From Methylobacterium sp. Leaf99 (GTDB lineage Bacteria; Pseudomonadota; Alphaproteobacteria; Rhizobiales; Beijerinckiaceae), in NCBI RefSeq assembly GCF_001422375.1, contig NZ_LMMU01000001.1:558223-622222 (forward strand): a stretch of 64,000 nt of DNA, written 5' to 3'. This document shows positions 25,983 through 35,354 of the stretch, in pieces (position 1 is the stretch's first letter; each line of letters begins with the position of its first letter). The position numbers and the translations under genes were made by a program. The notes beneath the pieces are model-generated. The model was not told the origin of the DNA. It saw only the letters and a list, made by a program, of their open reading frames with translations, and did no database searches.

Positions 25983-28430
25983 TTGAGGATCGGGGTCCGG
26001 TGGCTGACATGGATCGTCGCGACCGTGTCCGGTCTCGTCCTGCTCGGCCAACCCGTGGCCGCCCAGAACCAGCTCGCCATGAGTCTCGCCGCGATGCTGG
26101 CGATGATCGTGCTGTGGGTGTTCTTCGACGGCCCGCGGGCGCGCTTCGTCTTCCTGGCGCTCGGCTCCCTGGTGGTCCTGCGCTACGTCCTGTGGCGGGT
26201 GACGAACACGCTGCCATCCCCGGGTGATCCCGTCGGCTTCGGCTTCGGCCTCGTGCTGCTGCTCGGCGAACTCTACTGCGTCTTCATCCTCTTCGTCAGC
26301 CTCATCATCAACGCCGACCCCCTCAAGCGGCCCGCGCCCGCCCTGCCGCCGGCGGCGGAGCTGCCCGAGGTCGACGTGTTCGTGCCGACCTACAACGAGG
26401 ACGAGGGCATCCTCGCCATGACCCTCGCGGCCGCGCGGCAGATGGACTATCCGGCGGACAAGCTCATCGTCTGGCTCCTCGACGACGGCGGCACCGACCA
26501 GAAATGCGCCGATGCCGACCCCGCCAAGGCCGCGGCGGCGCGCCAGCGCCGCATCGACCTGCAGCGGCTCTGCGGCGACCTCGGCTGCCACTACCTCACC
26601 CGCGAGCGCAACGAGCACGCCAAGGCGGGCAACCTCAACAACGGCCTCGCCCATGCGCGCGGCGACGTCGTCGTCGTGTTCGACGCCGACCACGTCCCGT
26701 TCCGCTCGTTCCTCACGGAGACGATCGGGCACTTCGCGCAGGACCCGAGGCTGTTCCTGGTCCAGACGCCGCACGCCTTCCTGAATCCCGACCCCATCGA
26801 GCGGAACCTGCGCACCTTCGACCGGATGCCGTCGGAGAACGAGATGTTCTACTCGGTGACCCAGCGCGGCCTCGACAAGTGGAACGGCTCGTTCTTCTGC
26901 GGGTCGGCGGCCCTCCTGCGGCGCACGGCCCTCGACGAGGCTGGCGGCTTCTCCGGCATCACCATCACGGAGGATTGCGAGACGGCGTTCGAGCTGCATT
27001 CGCGCGGCTGGACCAGCGTCTACGTCGACACGCCCCTCATCGCCGGCCTCCAGCCCGACACGCTCACCGACTTCATCGGTCAGCGCTCGCGGTGGTGCCA
27101 GGGCATGTTCCAGATCATGATCCTGAAGAACCCGCTGTTCCAGAAGGGTCTCAAGCCGATCCAGAAGGTCGCCTACCTGTCGAGCATGACGTTCTGGTTC
27201 TTCCCGGTGCCGCGGCTGATCTTCATGTTCGCGCCCCTGCTGCACATCTTCTTCGACCTGAAGATCTTCGTCGCCAGCGTCGACGAGTCCATCGCCTACA
27301 CGGCGACCTACATCGTCATCAACCTGATGCTGCAGAACTACGTCTACGGAAAATTCCGCTGGCCCTTCGTCTCGGAACTGTATGAGTACATCCAGGGGCT
27401 GTTCCTGGCCAAAGCCATTGTCTCCGTCGCGATCTCGCCCCGCAAACCGACCTTCAACGTCACCAACAAGGGCGCGACCCTCGACCACGACCACCTCTCG
27501 GCCCTGGCCGGCCCGTTCGTCGCGGTCTACCTGCTGCTCCTCGCCGGCTGCGGGGTCGCCGCCTATCGCTACCTGTTCGAGCCCGGCGTCACCAACCTGA
27601 TGCTGGTGGTGGGCCTGTGGACCTTCTTCAACCTGATCACGGCGGGCGCGGCCTTGGGCGTCTGCGCCGAGCGCAAGGTGACGGAGCGGACGCCGTCCCT
27701 GCCCATCGACCGCCAGGGCGCCCTGACCCTCGGCGGCCGCGTCACCGACGTGACGGTGGAGCGCGTCTCGGCCGAGGCCTGCACCGTGCGGCTGAACGCG
27801 GCCTTCCTCGCCCCCGGCATGGGGCTGACGCCCCTGCCCGGCAACCTGTCCGTGGTGCCGGTGGCGGGGGCACGGGCGGCGGGTCCCCTCCCCGTCACCC
27901 TCCTGGGCGTCGAGCGCACCCGCGACGAGGCGGTCTGCCACCTCGGCTTTCCCAACCTGACCACCCAGGACTACGTCGCCCTGTCGAGCCTGATGTACGG
28001 CGAGGCCGAGGCCATGCGCCGGTTCCAGCTGCGCCGGCGCCGGCACAAGGACCTGTTCACCGGCACGCTGCAATTCGTCTGGTGGGGCCTGGTCGAGCCG
28101 GTGCGGGCCCTGCGCTACGCCTTCCTGCCGAAACCCGTCCCCGCGCCGGCGACGGCGGAACGGCCGGCCGCTCCGTCTCGACCCGGCGAGACCCCGCGGC
28201 TCGCCTTCGCGCCGTCCCGGCCCGATCCCACGAGGCCCGACCCGACGCGGCCAGACCCGGACCCGTTCGGCCCGGCCCCGAATCCGGCGGGACCGGCACC
28301 GATCCGGCCCGCGCCCGCCGCCGCGCAGGATGAGGGAGCCGGCGAGTGGGTGCGTCTCATGCTCGAATTCGAGAACGAGCGTCGGCTCTCGGGCGGGCGT
28401 GCCGATCGTCGCCGGCCGGCGGTCTCCTGA
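25983..28430 (+). CDS. bcsA: cellulose synthase catalytic subunit
   Basis: 815 residues. The start is a TTG at 25983, chosen because AAGGAG lies eight bases upstream; no in-frame ATG is nearby. Family 2 glycosyltransferase in the inner membrane that polymerises UDP-glucose to beta-1,4-glucan and pushes it through its own channel. Catalytic marks: DDG at 167, DAD at 234, TED at 329, QRSRW at 367-371, and the gating-loop FNVTNK at 491. Eight or so membrane segments frame the catalytic domain. A PilZ-like region follows (563-690), but its c-di-GMP motifs are altered: RKVTE where RxxxR is expected and DVTVER where DxSxxG is expected. The C-terminal tail has repeated RPDPT units. The stop overlaps the bcsB ATG by one base. 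Confidence 0.93.
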   Translation: MRIGVRWLTWIVATVSGLVLLGQPVAAQNQLAMSLAAMLAMIVLWVFFDGPRARFVFLALGSLVVLRYVLWRVTNTLPSPGDPVGFGFGLVLLLGELYCVFILFVSLIINADPLKRPAPALPPAAELPEVDVFVPTYNEDEGILAMTLAAARQMDYPADKLIVWLLDDGGTDQKCADADPAKAAAARQRRIDLQRLCGDLGCHYLTRERNEHAKAGNLNNGLAHARGDVVVVFDADHVPFRSFLTETIGHFAQDPRLFLVQTPHAFLNPDPIERNLRTFDRMPSENEMFYSVTQRGLDKWNGSFFCGSAALLRRTALDEAGGFSGITITEDCETAFELHSRGWTSVYVDTPLIAGLQPDTLTDFIGQRSRWCQGMFQIMILKNPLFQKGLKPIQKVAYLSSMTFWFFPVPRLIFMFAPLLHIFFDLKIFVASVDESIAYTATYIVINLMLQNYVYGKFRWPFVSELYEYIQGLFLAKAIVSVAISPRKPTFNVTNKGATLDHDHLSALAGPFVAVYLLLLAGCGVAAYRYLFEPGVTNLMLVVGLWTFFNLITAGAALGVCAERKVTERTPSLPIDRQGALTLGGRVTDVTVERVSAEACTVRLNAAFLAPGMGLTPLPGNLSVVPVAGARAAGPLPVTLLGVERTRDEAVCHLGFPNLTTQDYVALSSLMYGEAEAMRRFQLRRRRHKDLFTGTLQFVWWGLVEPVRALRYAFLPKPVPAPATAERPAAPSRPGETPRLAFAPSRPDPTRPDPTRPDPDPFGPAPNPAGPAPIRPAPAAAQDEGAGEWVRLMLEFENERRLSGGRADRRRPAVS

Positions 28431-31048
28431 TGCGCACGACCTCGCCGAGCCCGAACTCGCCGACCCCCGCCGTAACGGGCGCGACCGGCCGCCCCGGCGT
28501 CCGGAGGCTCGCGGCCGCCGGCCTCTGCGCCGTCGGGCTCGCCGGCGCGGCGCAGGCGCAGACGTTCCTCGGCGGGCGGCCGTCCGACCGGTTCGGGGGT
28601 CCGCCGAGCGTCGAGACGCAGCGCCCGGTCACCGCCCCATCGCCCGTGGCGCCGGGCGAGCCGACCCAGGGCCGGGTCAACGAGGGCGGGTCGAGCCTCG
28701 CATCGGCGCGGCGGCTGCCCTCGGGCACGCGCGGCATGCGCCTCTCCGGCGAGTTCGACAGCCTGCAATACCCGGTGTTCCTCACCGCCGGGCAGGCCCG
28801 CGGCCCGGCCCGGATGCGGGTCTCCTACCTGTCGGCGATCTCGGTGGCGCCGGAATCCTCCGACCTGTCCGTCACGATCAACGGCGAGAAGGTCGGCTGG
28901 ACCCGTATCCAGGCGCCGGGTGCCGTGAAGGTGGTGGAGTTCGCCATTCCCGATGGCCGCCTGACGCCGGGCTACAACGCCGTCCGGCTGAGCGTGAGCC
29001 AGCGCCACCGCGTCGACTGCTCGGTGGGCGCGACCTACGAATTGTGGACCCAGATCGATCCGTCGCGCACGGGGCTCGTCGTCCCGCCCGCCGGTCAGGA
29101 CCTCGACCTGCGCAATCTCGCGGCCCTCGAACCGGACGAGAGCGGGGCCCTGCCCGTGCGCGTCCTCCTCACGGAGAAGCCGGGCCTGAGGCGCCTGCAG
29201 CGCATGATCGGGGCGGTGCAGGCCATCGCCCTGGTCGGACGCCTCGCGCGGCCGTCCGTCGAGTTCGGCGCGCCCCTGGCGGGACGCGCCGGCGTGACCC
29301 TCGTGGTCGGCACCGTCGAGGAACTTCGCGGCGTCGAGGGCATCGCCGAGCTCGGCGCGGTCACGGGCCCCAAGCTCGCCCTGCTGCCGGACCGGGGCGA
29401 GCGCGCGCCCACCCTCGTGGTCACCGGCGCCAGCGACGGCGACGTGGCCGAGGCGATCCAGACCCTGTCGCGCGTGCGGCCCGCCGAGGACCCGGGTACG
29501 GAGGATCTGGCGAAGCTCAACCGGGGGTACGAGGTCCAGGGCGGCGAGACCCTGAGCCTCGACGCCGTCGGCGTCGCGTCGCAGGAATTCAACGGACGCC
29601 TCCTGCGCACGCGCTTCGAGCTCCGCATGCCGGCGGATTTCATCCCGGCCGATTACGGCAAGGTGATGCTCCACCTCGCGGGGGCCTCCGCCGCCGGCCT
29701 GTCGCCGGAGGCGCGGGTCATCGTCGACGTGAACGGCCGCAACGCCGCCAGCGTGCCCCTCGCCTACGGCAAGGGTGAGCTGTTCGAGGACAGCGCGATC
29801 CCCCTGCCCCTCAACCTGTGGCGGCCCGGCCTCAACCAGATCGACATCTCGGCCCAGGTGCCGACGGAGGCCGACCGCACCTGCGACACCCTGAGCCCGG
29901 GCTCGACCCAGGCCCGCTTCCTCATGCTCCAGAAGACCCGCATCGTCGTCCCGCGCCTCGCCCGCGGCGTGCGCAATCCGGATCTCGCCGCCGTGAAGGG
30001 CGGGGCGATCCCGTTCGTCTCCGCCACCGGCCGGCCCCGGCTCGTCCTGCCGACCCCGGACCGGGATTCGGCCGCCGCCGCGGCGGTGATCGCCGCCCGC
30101 CTCGCCATCGCGGCCAAGCGGGTCATCGATTTCGAGGTGACCAGCGACCAGCAGACCGGGCACGGCCCGACCCTGGTGGTCGCGCCCGCCCGCGCCCTCG
30201 ATCCGGCCACCATCGCCACCGTCGGTCTCGATGCCGACCGCATCCGGCAGGGCTGGGAAGGCCGGGCGGAGTCCGTCGCCGCCCCGGGGCCGGCGGGGGC
30301 CGAGGGCATCCTGACCCTCGACCGGCTTCGCCGCAACGTTCCGATCCGCTGCGCCCTGCCCTCCGCCGTGATGCCCCTGCGCCTGGCCGAGGGCGCGGAG
30401 GCGCGGGCCCGCGAACGCCGCCCCGTGCCGGCATCGATGCCGATCCCCCAAACGGCGTCCGCCGCCGGCATGCCGCCGGCCGCCGACGAGGACACCACCG
30501 GGGCCACCTCCGGGGACCTCGTGGCCAAGTGGGACCAGCGCCTGCGCGGCGGTCCGTCCTCCCTCGACAGCCTCGCCAACGCGGGCGGCGCCGTGTCGGA
30601 CCGCGCCCGCCAGATCTGGCACGCGGCCCTGGACGGAATCGGCATGGCCCGGGACAAGCCCGTCGAGACCTTCGATTCCCGCGCCTCGCTCATCGTGGCC
30701 CAGGGCGCCGGGGCGGCCCTCGATTCGAGCGTCGTCCTGGTGACGGCCCCGAACGCCTGGATCCTGAAGGCGTCGGCGTCCTGCCTCGTCGACCCCCGGG
30801 TGTGGACGAACCTCCTCGGCCGCGCCGCCTTCCTCGACGCGGCGGACGGCACCTTCACCATCGATCAGCCCGACACCGTCAGCGTCATCGAGACCCAGTC
30901 CCGCAGCCTGTCGAACCTGTGGCTGCTGGCCGCCGCATGGCTGTCCCTCAACCCCGCCGTCTACGTGGCCCTCATGCTCCTGGCGGCCCTGTGCCTCGGC
31001 CTGGCGACGGCGGCCCTGGTGCGCGACGTCGGCCGGAGCAACCGATGA
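28430..31048 (+). CDS. bcsB: cellulose synthase periplasmic subunit BcsB
   Basis: 872 residues. Signal peptide (VRRLAAAGLCAVGLAGAAQA), then the long periplasmic portion with alternating carbohydrate-binding and flavodoxin-like domains (for example SYLSAISVAPESSDLSVTING and VDCSVGATYELWTQIDPS), and a C-terminal membrane anchor (WLLAAAWLSLNPAVYVALML) that docks on BcsA and is needed for its activity. It starts one base inside the bcsA stop (TGATG) and ends overlapping bcsZ (ATGA at 31045-31048), which signals tight operon translation. Confidence 0.92.
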   Translation: MRTTSPSPNSPTPAVTGATGRPGVRRLAAAGLCAVGLAGAAQAQTFLGGRPSDRFGGPPSVETQRPVTAPSPVAPGEPTQGRVNEGGSSLASARRLPSGTRGMRLSGEFDSLQYPVFLTAGQARGPARMRVSYLSAISVAPESSDLSVTINGEKVGWTRIQAPGAVKVVEFAIPDGRLTPGYNAVRLSVSQRHRVDCSVGATYELWTQIDPSRTGLVVPPAGQDLDLRNLAALEPDESGALPVRVLLTEKPGLRRLQRMIGAVQAIALVGRLARPSVEFGAPLAGRAGVTLVVGTVEELRGVEGIAELGAVTGPKLALLPDRGERAPTLVVTGASDGDVAEAIQTLSRVRPAEDPGTEDLAKLNRGYEVQGGETLSLDAVGVASQEFNGRLLRTRFELRMPADFIPADYGKVMLHLAGASAAGLSPEARVIVDVNGRNAASVPLAYGKGELFEDSAIPLPLNLWRPGLNQIDISAQVPTEADRTCDTLSPGSTQARFLMLQKTRIVVPRLARGVRNPDLAAVKGGAIPFVSATGRPRLVLPTPDRDSAAAAAVIAARLAIAAKRVIDFEVTSDQQTGHGPTLVVAPARALDPATIATVGLDADRIRQGWEGRAESVAAPGPAGAEGILTLDRLRRNVPIRCALPSAVMPLRLAEGAEARARERRPVPASMPIPQTASAAGMPPAADEDTTGATSGDLVAKWDQRLRGGPSSLDSLANAGGAVSDRARQIWHAALDGIGMARDKPVETFDSRASLIVAQGAGAALDSSVVLVTAPNAWILKASASCLVDPRVWTNLLGRAAFLDAADGTFTIDQPDTVSVIETQSRSLSNLWLLAAAWLSLNPAVYVALMLLAALCLGLATAALVRDVGRSNR

Positions 31049-32298
31049 ATTCGACCGTTCCGCACCGCCTCGCACTCCTCGTCCTCGCGGCGGCCCTCGG
31101 CCTGTTGCCCGCGATGGCGCTCGGGCAGACCACGCCGAAGCCGGCGCAGGGCCAGAGGCAGGACCCGGTGGAGGAACCCATGCGTGAGACGGAGACCCGG
31201 CGCGAGACGACCCGTCCCGGTCCGTCCGCCAACCCGGCGGTACCGCCCGCCGTCGCGTTGCCCTCCGGCCCGGGAAGCGGGCGCGCAGAGGCGGCGCCGT
31301 CCCTGGCGGGCATCCTGGCGGAATCGCCCGGCTGGCCGACCTACCGCGCCCGCTTCGTCACGGCGCAGGGGCGCGTCGTCGATACGGCGAACGGGTCCAT
31401 CAGCCACAGCGAGGGTCAGGGCTACGGCATGCTGCTGGCGGTGGCCGCCGACGACCGGGCCACATTCGAGCGGATCTGGGGCTGGACCCGCGCCAACCTG
31501 ATGGTGCGCTCCGACGCCCTGCTGGCCTGGCGCTGGGCGCCCGACCAGCGCCCCGCCGTGGGCGACCTCAACGACGCCACGGACGGCGATCTCCTCGTCG
31601 CCTGGGCCCTGACCGAGGCGGCCGAAGCCTGGGGCGAAGGCGCCTACCGGACGGCGGCGCGCCGCATCGCCGTCGAGGTCGGCCGCAAGGCGATGCTGTT
31701 CAAGGACCCGCACGGGGCCCTGCTGCTGCCGGCGGTGGCGGGGTTCTCGGCGGCCGACCGCCCGGACGGCCCCCTGGTGAACCTGTCCTACTGGGTGTTC
31801 CCGGCCTTCCAGCGCCTCGGTCTCGTCGCGCCGGAATACGACTGGCAGGGCCTGATCCGCAGCGGCCTCGACCTCCTGCGCCAGGCCCGGTTCGGGCCGT
31901 CGCGCCTGCCCACGGAATGGATCTCCCTCAAGGCGGAGCCCCGCCCCGCCGACGGCTTTCCGGCGCTGTTCTCCTACAACGCCATCCGGGTGCCGCTCTA
32001 CCTCGCCTGGGCGGGGATCGGGCGCGAGGCCGACTACGCCCCCTTCGTCACCCTGTGGAGCGGCGCCGCCCAGGATCGCCTGCCCATCGTCGACACGCGC
32101 GACGGCCGGGCCGTGGAATGGCTGAGCGAAAAGGGCTACGCTTCCCTGTCCAGCCTCGTGGACTGCGCCGCCGCCGGCAAGGCCGTGCCGGCGGATTTCG
32201 AGACCGTGCGCGACAGCGAGAATTACTATCCGACGACCCTGCAGCTCCTCAGCATGGTCGCGGTCCGGATGAGGTACGCATCATGCCTGAAGCGCTAG
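31045..32298 (+). CDS. bcsZ: periplasmic cellulase, glycoside hydrolase family 8
   Basis: 417 residues. After a signal peptide (cleaved after MALG or nearby) and a Pro-rich linker of about 60 residues comes a family 8 endoglucanase. The general acid Glu lies in ISHSEGQGYGMLLA, and the base-region Asp in DLNDATDGDLLVAWAL. BcsZ trims or edits nascent cellulose in the periplasm and is a standard operon member. The ATGA overlap with bcsB and a 16-base overlap with the next gene show translational coupling. The linker is longer than in the E. coli enzyme. Confidence 0.9.
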   Translation: MNSTVPHRLALLVLAAALGLLPAMALGQTTPKPAQGQRQDPVEEPMRETETRRETTRPGPSANPAVPPAVALPSGPGSGRAEAAPSLAGILAESPGWPTYRARFVTAQGRVVDTANGSISHSEGQGYGMLLAVAADDRATFERIWGWTRANLMVRSDALLAWRWAPDQRPAVGDLNDATDGDLLVAWALTEAAEAWGEGAYRTAARRIAVEVGRKAMLFKDPHGALLLPAVAGFSAADRPDGPLVNLSYWVFPAFQRLGLVAPEYDWQGLIRSGLDLLRQARFGPSRLPTEWISLKAEPRPADGFPALFSYNAIRVPLYLAWAGIGREADYAPFVTLWSGAAQDRLPIVDTRDGRAVEWLSEKGYASLSSLVDCAAAGKAVPADFETVRDSENYYPTTLQLLSMVAVRMRYASCLKR

Positions 32299-34280
32299 TG
32301 CGTGATGCCGCCAGGGTCGCGAAGGCCTGCTCGGGCCTGCTCCTGGCCGTCGGCTTCGCCGGGGCCGCCGCCGCCCAGACCCCCGCGTCGCGGGGGCAGG
32401 TGGTCTACGGCGACGGCGCGCGCGCGCCCGCGATCCTGGCGGCGCCGACCACCGCCGCGACCCCCGGCATGGTCGACGAGAGCGCCCTGCGCTACTACGC
32501 GTCCCAGAAGCAGACGGCCCGGATGAAGGCCGAGATCGGGCGCCTCAAGCGCCTCTATCCCGGCTGGACCGAGCCGCAGGACCTCGACACCCTGAAGCCG
32601 AGCCCCCCGGAGGAAGCGCCCCTCTGGGACCTGTTCACCGCGGGCCGGTTCGACGACCTGCGCGACGCCATCGCCAACCGGCGCGCCTCGAACCCGGCCT
32701 GGCAGCCCTCCGAGGAACTCAACCGCAAGCTGCGTCGGGCCGAGTTCCGCAACCGCGTCACGGCGCTGGGACGGAAGGGCGCGGAGGACGTGGTCGGCCT
32801 CTACCGGGACGATCCCGGCGCCCTCGACCCGTCCGATGTCGAGAGCATCTGGACCATCGCCGACGGCCTCGCGGTGATGGGCAGCGGCGAGGAAGCGCAA
32901 GGGCTCTACCGCTCGGTGCTGGAGGGCAACGCCGACGCGGGCGCCCGGCGCGCCACGATCCTGAAGGCCATGGCCCACCTCAAGATGGCGCTGGCCGAGG
33001 ACCTCATCGCCCTCGGCCGCGGCGAGGCCGAGCGCAAGTCGGACGGGAAGCCGGACGGGAAGGCGGAGTTCGACCCCATCCGCCTCGACATCACCCGCGC
33101 GCGGATCGCGGCGTTCCTGCACGACGATCCGGCCGAGGAGCCGAAGACCGCGGATCTCGTGGCGTTCCAGGCCTACGCCAAGGCGTCGAACGAGGCCGGC
33201 CAGACCGGCCTGCTCGGCTGGTACGGCTACAAGCGGCGCCAGTACCGCGACGCCCTCGACTGGTTCAAGCTCGCCATCAGCCAGGGCGGCGACGCCATGG
33301 TGGCGCACGGCCTCGCCCACACCCTGCGGGCGCTCAACCGGATGCGCGATGCCGAGGAGGTCGCCTATGCGTGGCGCGACCGCTTCATCGGCAACGAGAT
33401 CCTCTACGTCGACCTGCTGGAGCGCCGGCTGACCCAGGCCAACCCGCCCTTCATCGAGCCGGGCCGGATCGAGCGCTACGCCAAGGTCGTCGCCGCCTCA
33501 GGCTCGGGCGAGGGCGCCCAGGCCCTCGGCTGGTACGCCTACAATTCCTGCCAGTTCGAGGCCGCCCTCGAGTGGTTCCAGCGCGGCGTCGCCTGGCTTC
33601 CGGGCGAGACCACGGTCCTCGGCTACGCCCTGACCCTGCAGCGGCTCAAGCGCCAGCGCGAGTACGTCGAGACCATCAACCGCTACGACGGCCTGTTCCC
33701 GAAGGTGGTGGACCTGCTCTTCCGCGAGGATGCCGGCGGCCCGCCCCTGCCGTGCCAAGCCGCGGCCTCCCCCCAGGCCGCCCCGCGACAGGCGGCCCCC
33801 GCCGCGACGCCGGCGCCCGAATCCAGTTATGGCCGCGTGCCGAAGCCCGGCGGCCCGGCCGCCGCCGGCACCGCCCTGCCGGCCGCGATCCAGCGCAAGG
33901 AGTTTCCGATTCCCGTCGCCCTCGACAATCCCCTGCGCTTTCCCGCCCCTTCGGCGCAGCGCCTCGTGGCCGAGGCCCAGCCCGGCACCTACGTGCCGGA
34001 CCCGTCGCTCCCCCCGGCGCCCCTCGTCGCCCGGCGCGTGCCCGGCGCCGGGCCGATGCCCTACGAGCGCTACGGCTTCACCCTGCTGCCGAGCTACGGC
34101 GGCAGCGACAAGCCCAGCACCCTGCCGCTTCCGCCCGCCGGGACCCTGTGGCGCCAGCAGGAGGCGGAGCGGTCGTCGGTGCCGGGCCGGTCGGTGTCCG
34201 AGGACGATCGCTTCGCGGCGCCGGGCCGCGCCTCGGCCCTGGAGGCCGCCGGAGCGAACGCCCAGCGGGGCCTGCCGTGA
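32283..34280 (+). CDS. cellulose synthase-associated TPR protein
   Basis: 665 residues, with a signal peptide (cleaved around AAAAQ). The central region (about 60-480) is built of helical tetratricopeptide-like units (for example GWYGYKRRQYRDALDWFKLA and GWYAYNSCQFEAALEWFQRG). The last 180 residues are Pro/Ala-rich and disordered. Position in the operon suggests the role of the BcsC TPR region, a periplasmic scaffold that guides cellulose, but there is no C-terminal beta-barrel here; BcsS may supply the pore. This split of functions is inference. It overlaps bcsN by four bases. Confidence 0.75.
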   Translation: MPEALVRDAARVAKACSGLLLAVGFAGAAAAQTPASRGQVVYGDGARAPAILAAPTTAATPGMVDESALRYYASQKQTARMKAEIGRLKRLYPGWTEPQDLDTLKPSPPEEAPLWDLFTAGRFDDLRDAIANRRASNPAWQPSEELNRKLRRAEFRNRVTALGRKGAEDVVGLYRDDPGALDPSDVESIWTIADGLAVMGSGEEAQGLYRSVLEGNADAGARRATILKAMAHLKMALAEDLIALGRGEAERKSDGKPDGKAEFDPIRLDITRARIAAFLHDDPAEEPKTADLVAFQAYAKASNEAGQTGLLGWYGYKRRQYRDALDWFKLAISQGGDAMVAHGLAHTLRALNRMRDAEEVAYAWRDRFIGNEILYVDLLERRLTQANPPFIEPGRIERYAKVVAASGSGEGAQALGWYAYNSCQFEAALEWFQRGVAWLPGETTVLGYALTLQRLKRQREYVETINRYDGLFPKVVDLLFREDAGGPPLPCQAAASPQAAPRQAAPAATPAPESSYGRVPKPGGPAAAGTALPAAIQRKEFPIPVALDNPLRFPAPSAQRLVAEAQPGTYVPDPSLPPAPLVARRVPGAGPMPYERYGFTLLPSYGGSDKPSTLPLPPAGTLWRQQEAERSSVPGRSVSEDDRFAAPGRASALEAAGANAQRGLP

Positions 34281-35272
34281 TCCGCCGTTCGCCAGTTCCC
34301 CCGGCCGTCGCGGCTTGCCTCGGCGTCCTCGCGGCCCTTCTTGCCGGGGCCGTGGCCCAGGCGGCGCCGGTGCTGCGCCTGCCCGGGGCCGGACGGGTGG
34401 TCGCCACCAGCGACACCCCCGTGCGCGACGGCTTCGACCAGCGCATCCAGTTCGGCGGCGGCGCCGGAACCAATGCGGCCAACCTCGGCCTGCGCACCCA
34501 GACCGCCGACCTCGTCCTGGCCTTCCCGGCGAACCTGGCGCGGCCGAACCGCGCCGGCATCGACGCCGAGATCGCCGCCCTGTTCCCCGGCCAGGTCCTG
34601 CGGGTGCTGGCCGTCCCGCGCCGCAACGCCTACGGCCCCGTCGGCATGGCGGTGGGGGCCGACTGCCTCTACGCCTGGCAATGGATCGACCTGACGCCCG
34701 CCATGATGGGGGGGTCCGGCGGCCGGCCGCGGCTGTTCGGGAGCCTGAGCCGGCCCGATCCCGTGGGGGCGGTCTCCCTGCGCATCCGCCTGTGCCGTAC
34801 CGAGCGGGCGAGCCTGCCCGATCTCATCGCGGCCGTGGAGGGCCTGAGCCTCGATCTCGCCGCGCGGCCCCGGCTGGACGTCCCGGCGCCGATCGTCCGA
34901 ACCCGCCGGCCGGCCCCGCGCCCCGCGGCCGTGGCCGCACCCCGGCGAAAGGCTCCGGCGACGGCAACGGAGCGGGTCGCGGCACAGCCCGACAGCGCCG
35001 CCCCGCCCGAATCGGCGGGCCGGCGCTTCCTCGCGCCGCCGACTTCCAACACCGTCGCGCCGCCCTCCCCCGCTCCGCCGGTGGCGCGTCCGGCCGTGGC
35101 TCCGCCCGCGGGCGCACGCTACATCACCGACGTCATCCGCCCCCCCGAGACCCCGGACCGGGCGGTCAGCACCCCCTCGCCCAGTCCCGCCGGCCGGCCG
35201 TCGAGCCCCGAGGGCGTCTCGCCGGACCTGCCGATCCAGGCCATCGAACCCGCGCCGCGCAACCGGCGCTGA
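34277..35272 (+). CDS. bcsN: BcsN-like cellulose biosynthesis protein
   Basis: 331 residues. The GTG start overlaps the previous stop (GTGA, 34277-34280). A signal peptide (VAACLGVLAALLAGAVAQAA) precedes a globular part (about 30-200) with RIQFGGGAGTNAANLGLRT and two well-spaced Cys residues, then a disordered Pro/Ala/Arg tail. The globular part and position at the end of an alphaproteobacterial bcs operon suggest BcsN, a family of unknown mechanism. The assignment rests as much on context as on sequence. Confidence 0.6.
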   Translation: MIRRSPVPPAVAACLGVLAALLAGAVAQAAPVLRLPGAGRVVATSDTPVRDGFDQRIQFGGGAGTNAANLGLRTQTADLVLAFPANLARPNRAGIDAEIAALFPGQVLRVLAVPRRNAYGPVGMAVGADCLYAWQWIDLTPAMMGGSGGRPRLFGSLSRPDPVGAVSLRIRLCRTERASLPDLIAAVEGLSLDLAARPRLDVPAPIVRTRRPAPRPAAVAAPRRKAPATATERVAAQPDSAAPPESAGRRFLAPPTSNTVAPPSPAPPVARPAVAPPAGARYITDVIRPPETPDRAVSTPSPSPAGRPSSPEGVSPDLPIQAIEPAPRNRR

Positions 35273-35281
35273 ACGACCCCT

Positions 35282-35312
35282 GCCACCGGGGCGATCGGCC
35301 CGTCGCGGTGGC
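35282..35312 (+). terminator. hairpin after the bcs operon
   Basis: Inverted repeat gccaccg / cggtggc with a 17-base GC-rich loop, ten bases past the bcsN stop. No T-run; terminator by position. Confidence 0.45.
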
Positions 35313-35354
35313 CCGGCGGGGGGACTTTCGGCGAATGCCCCCTATGTCGGGATC

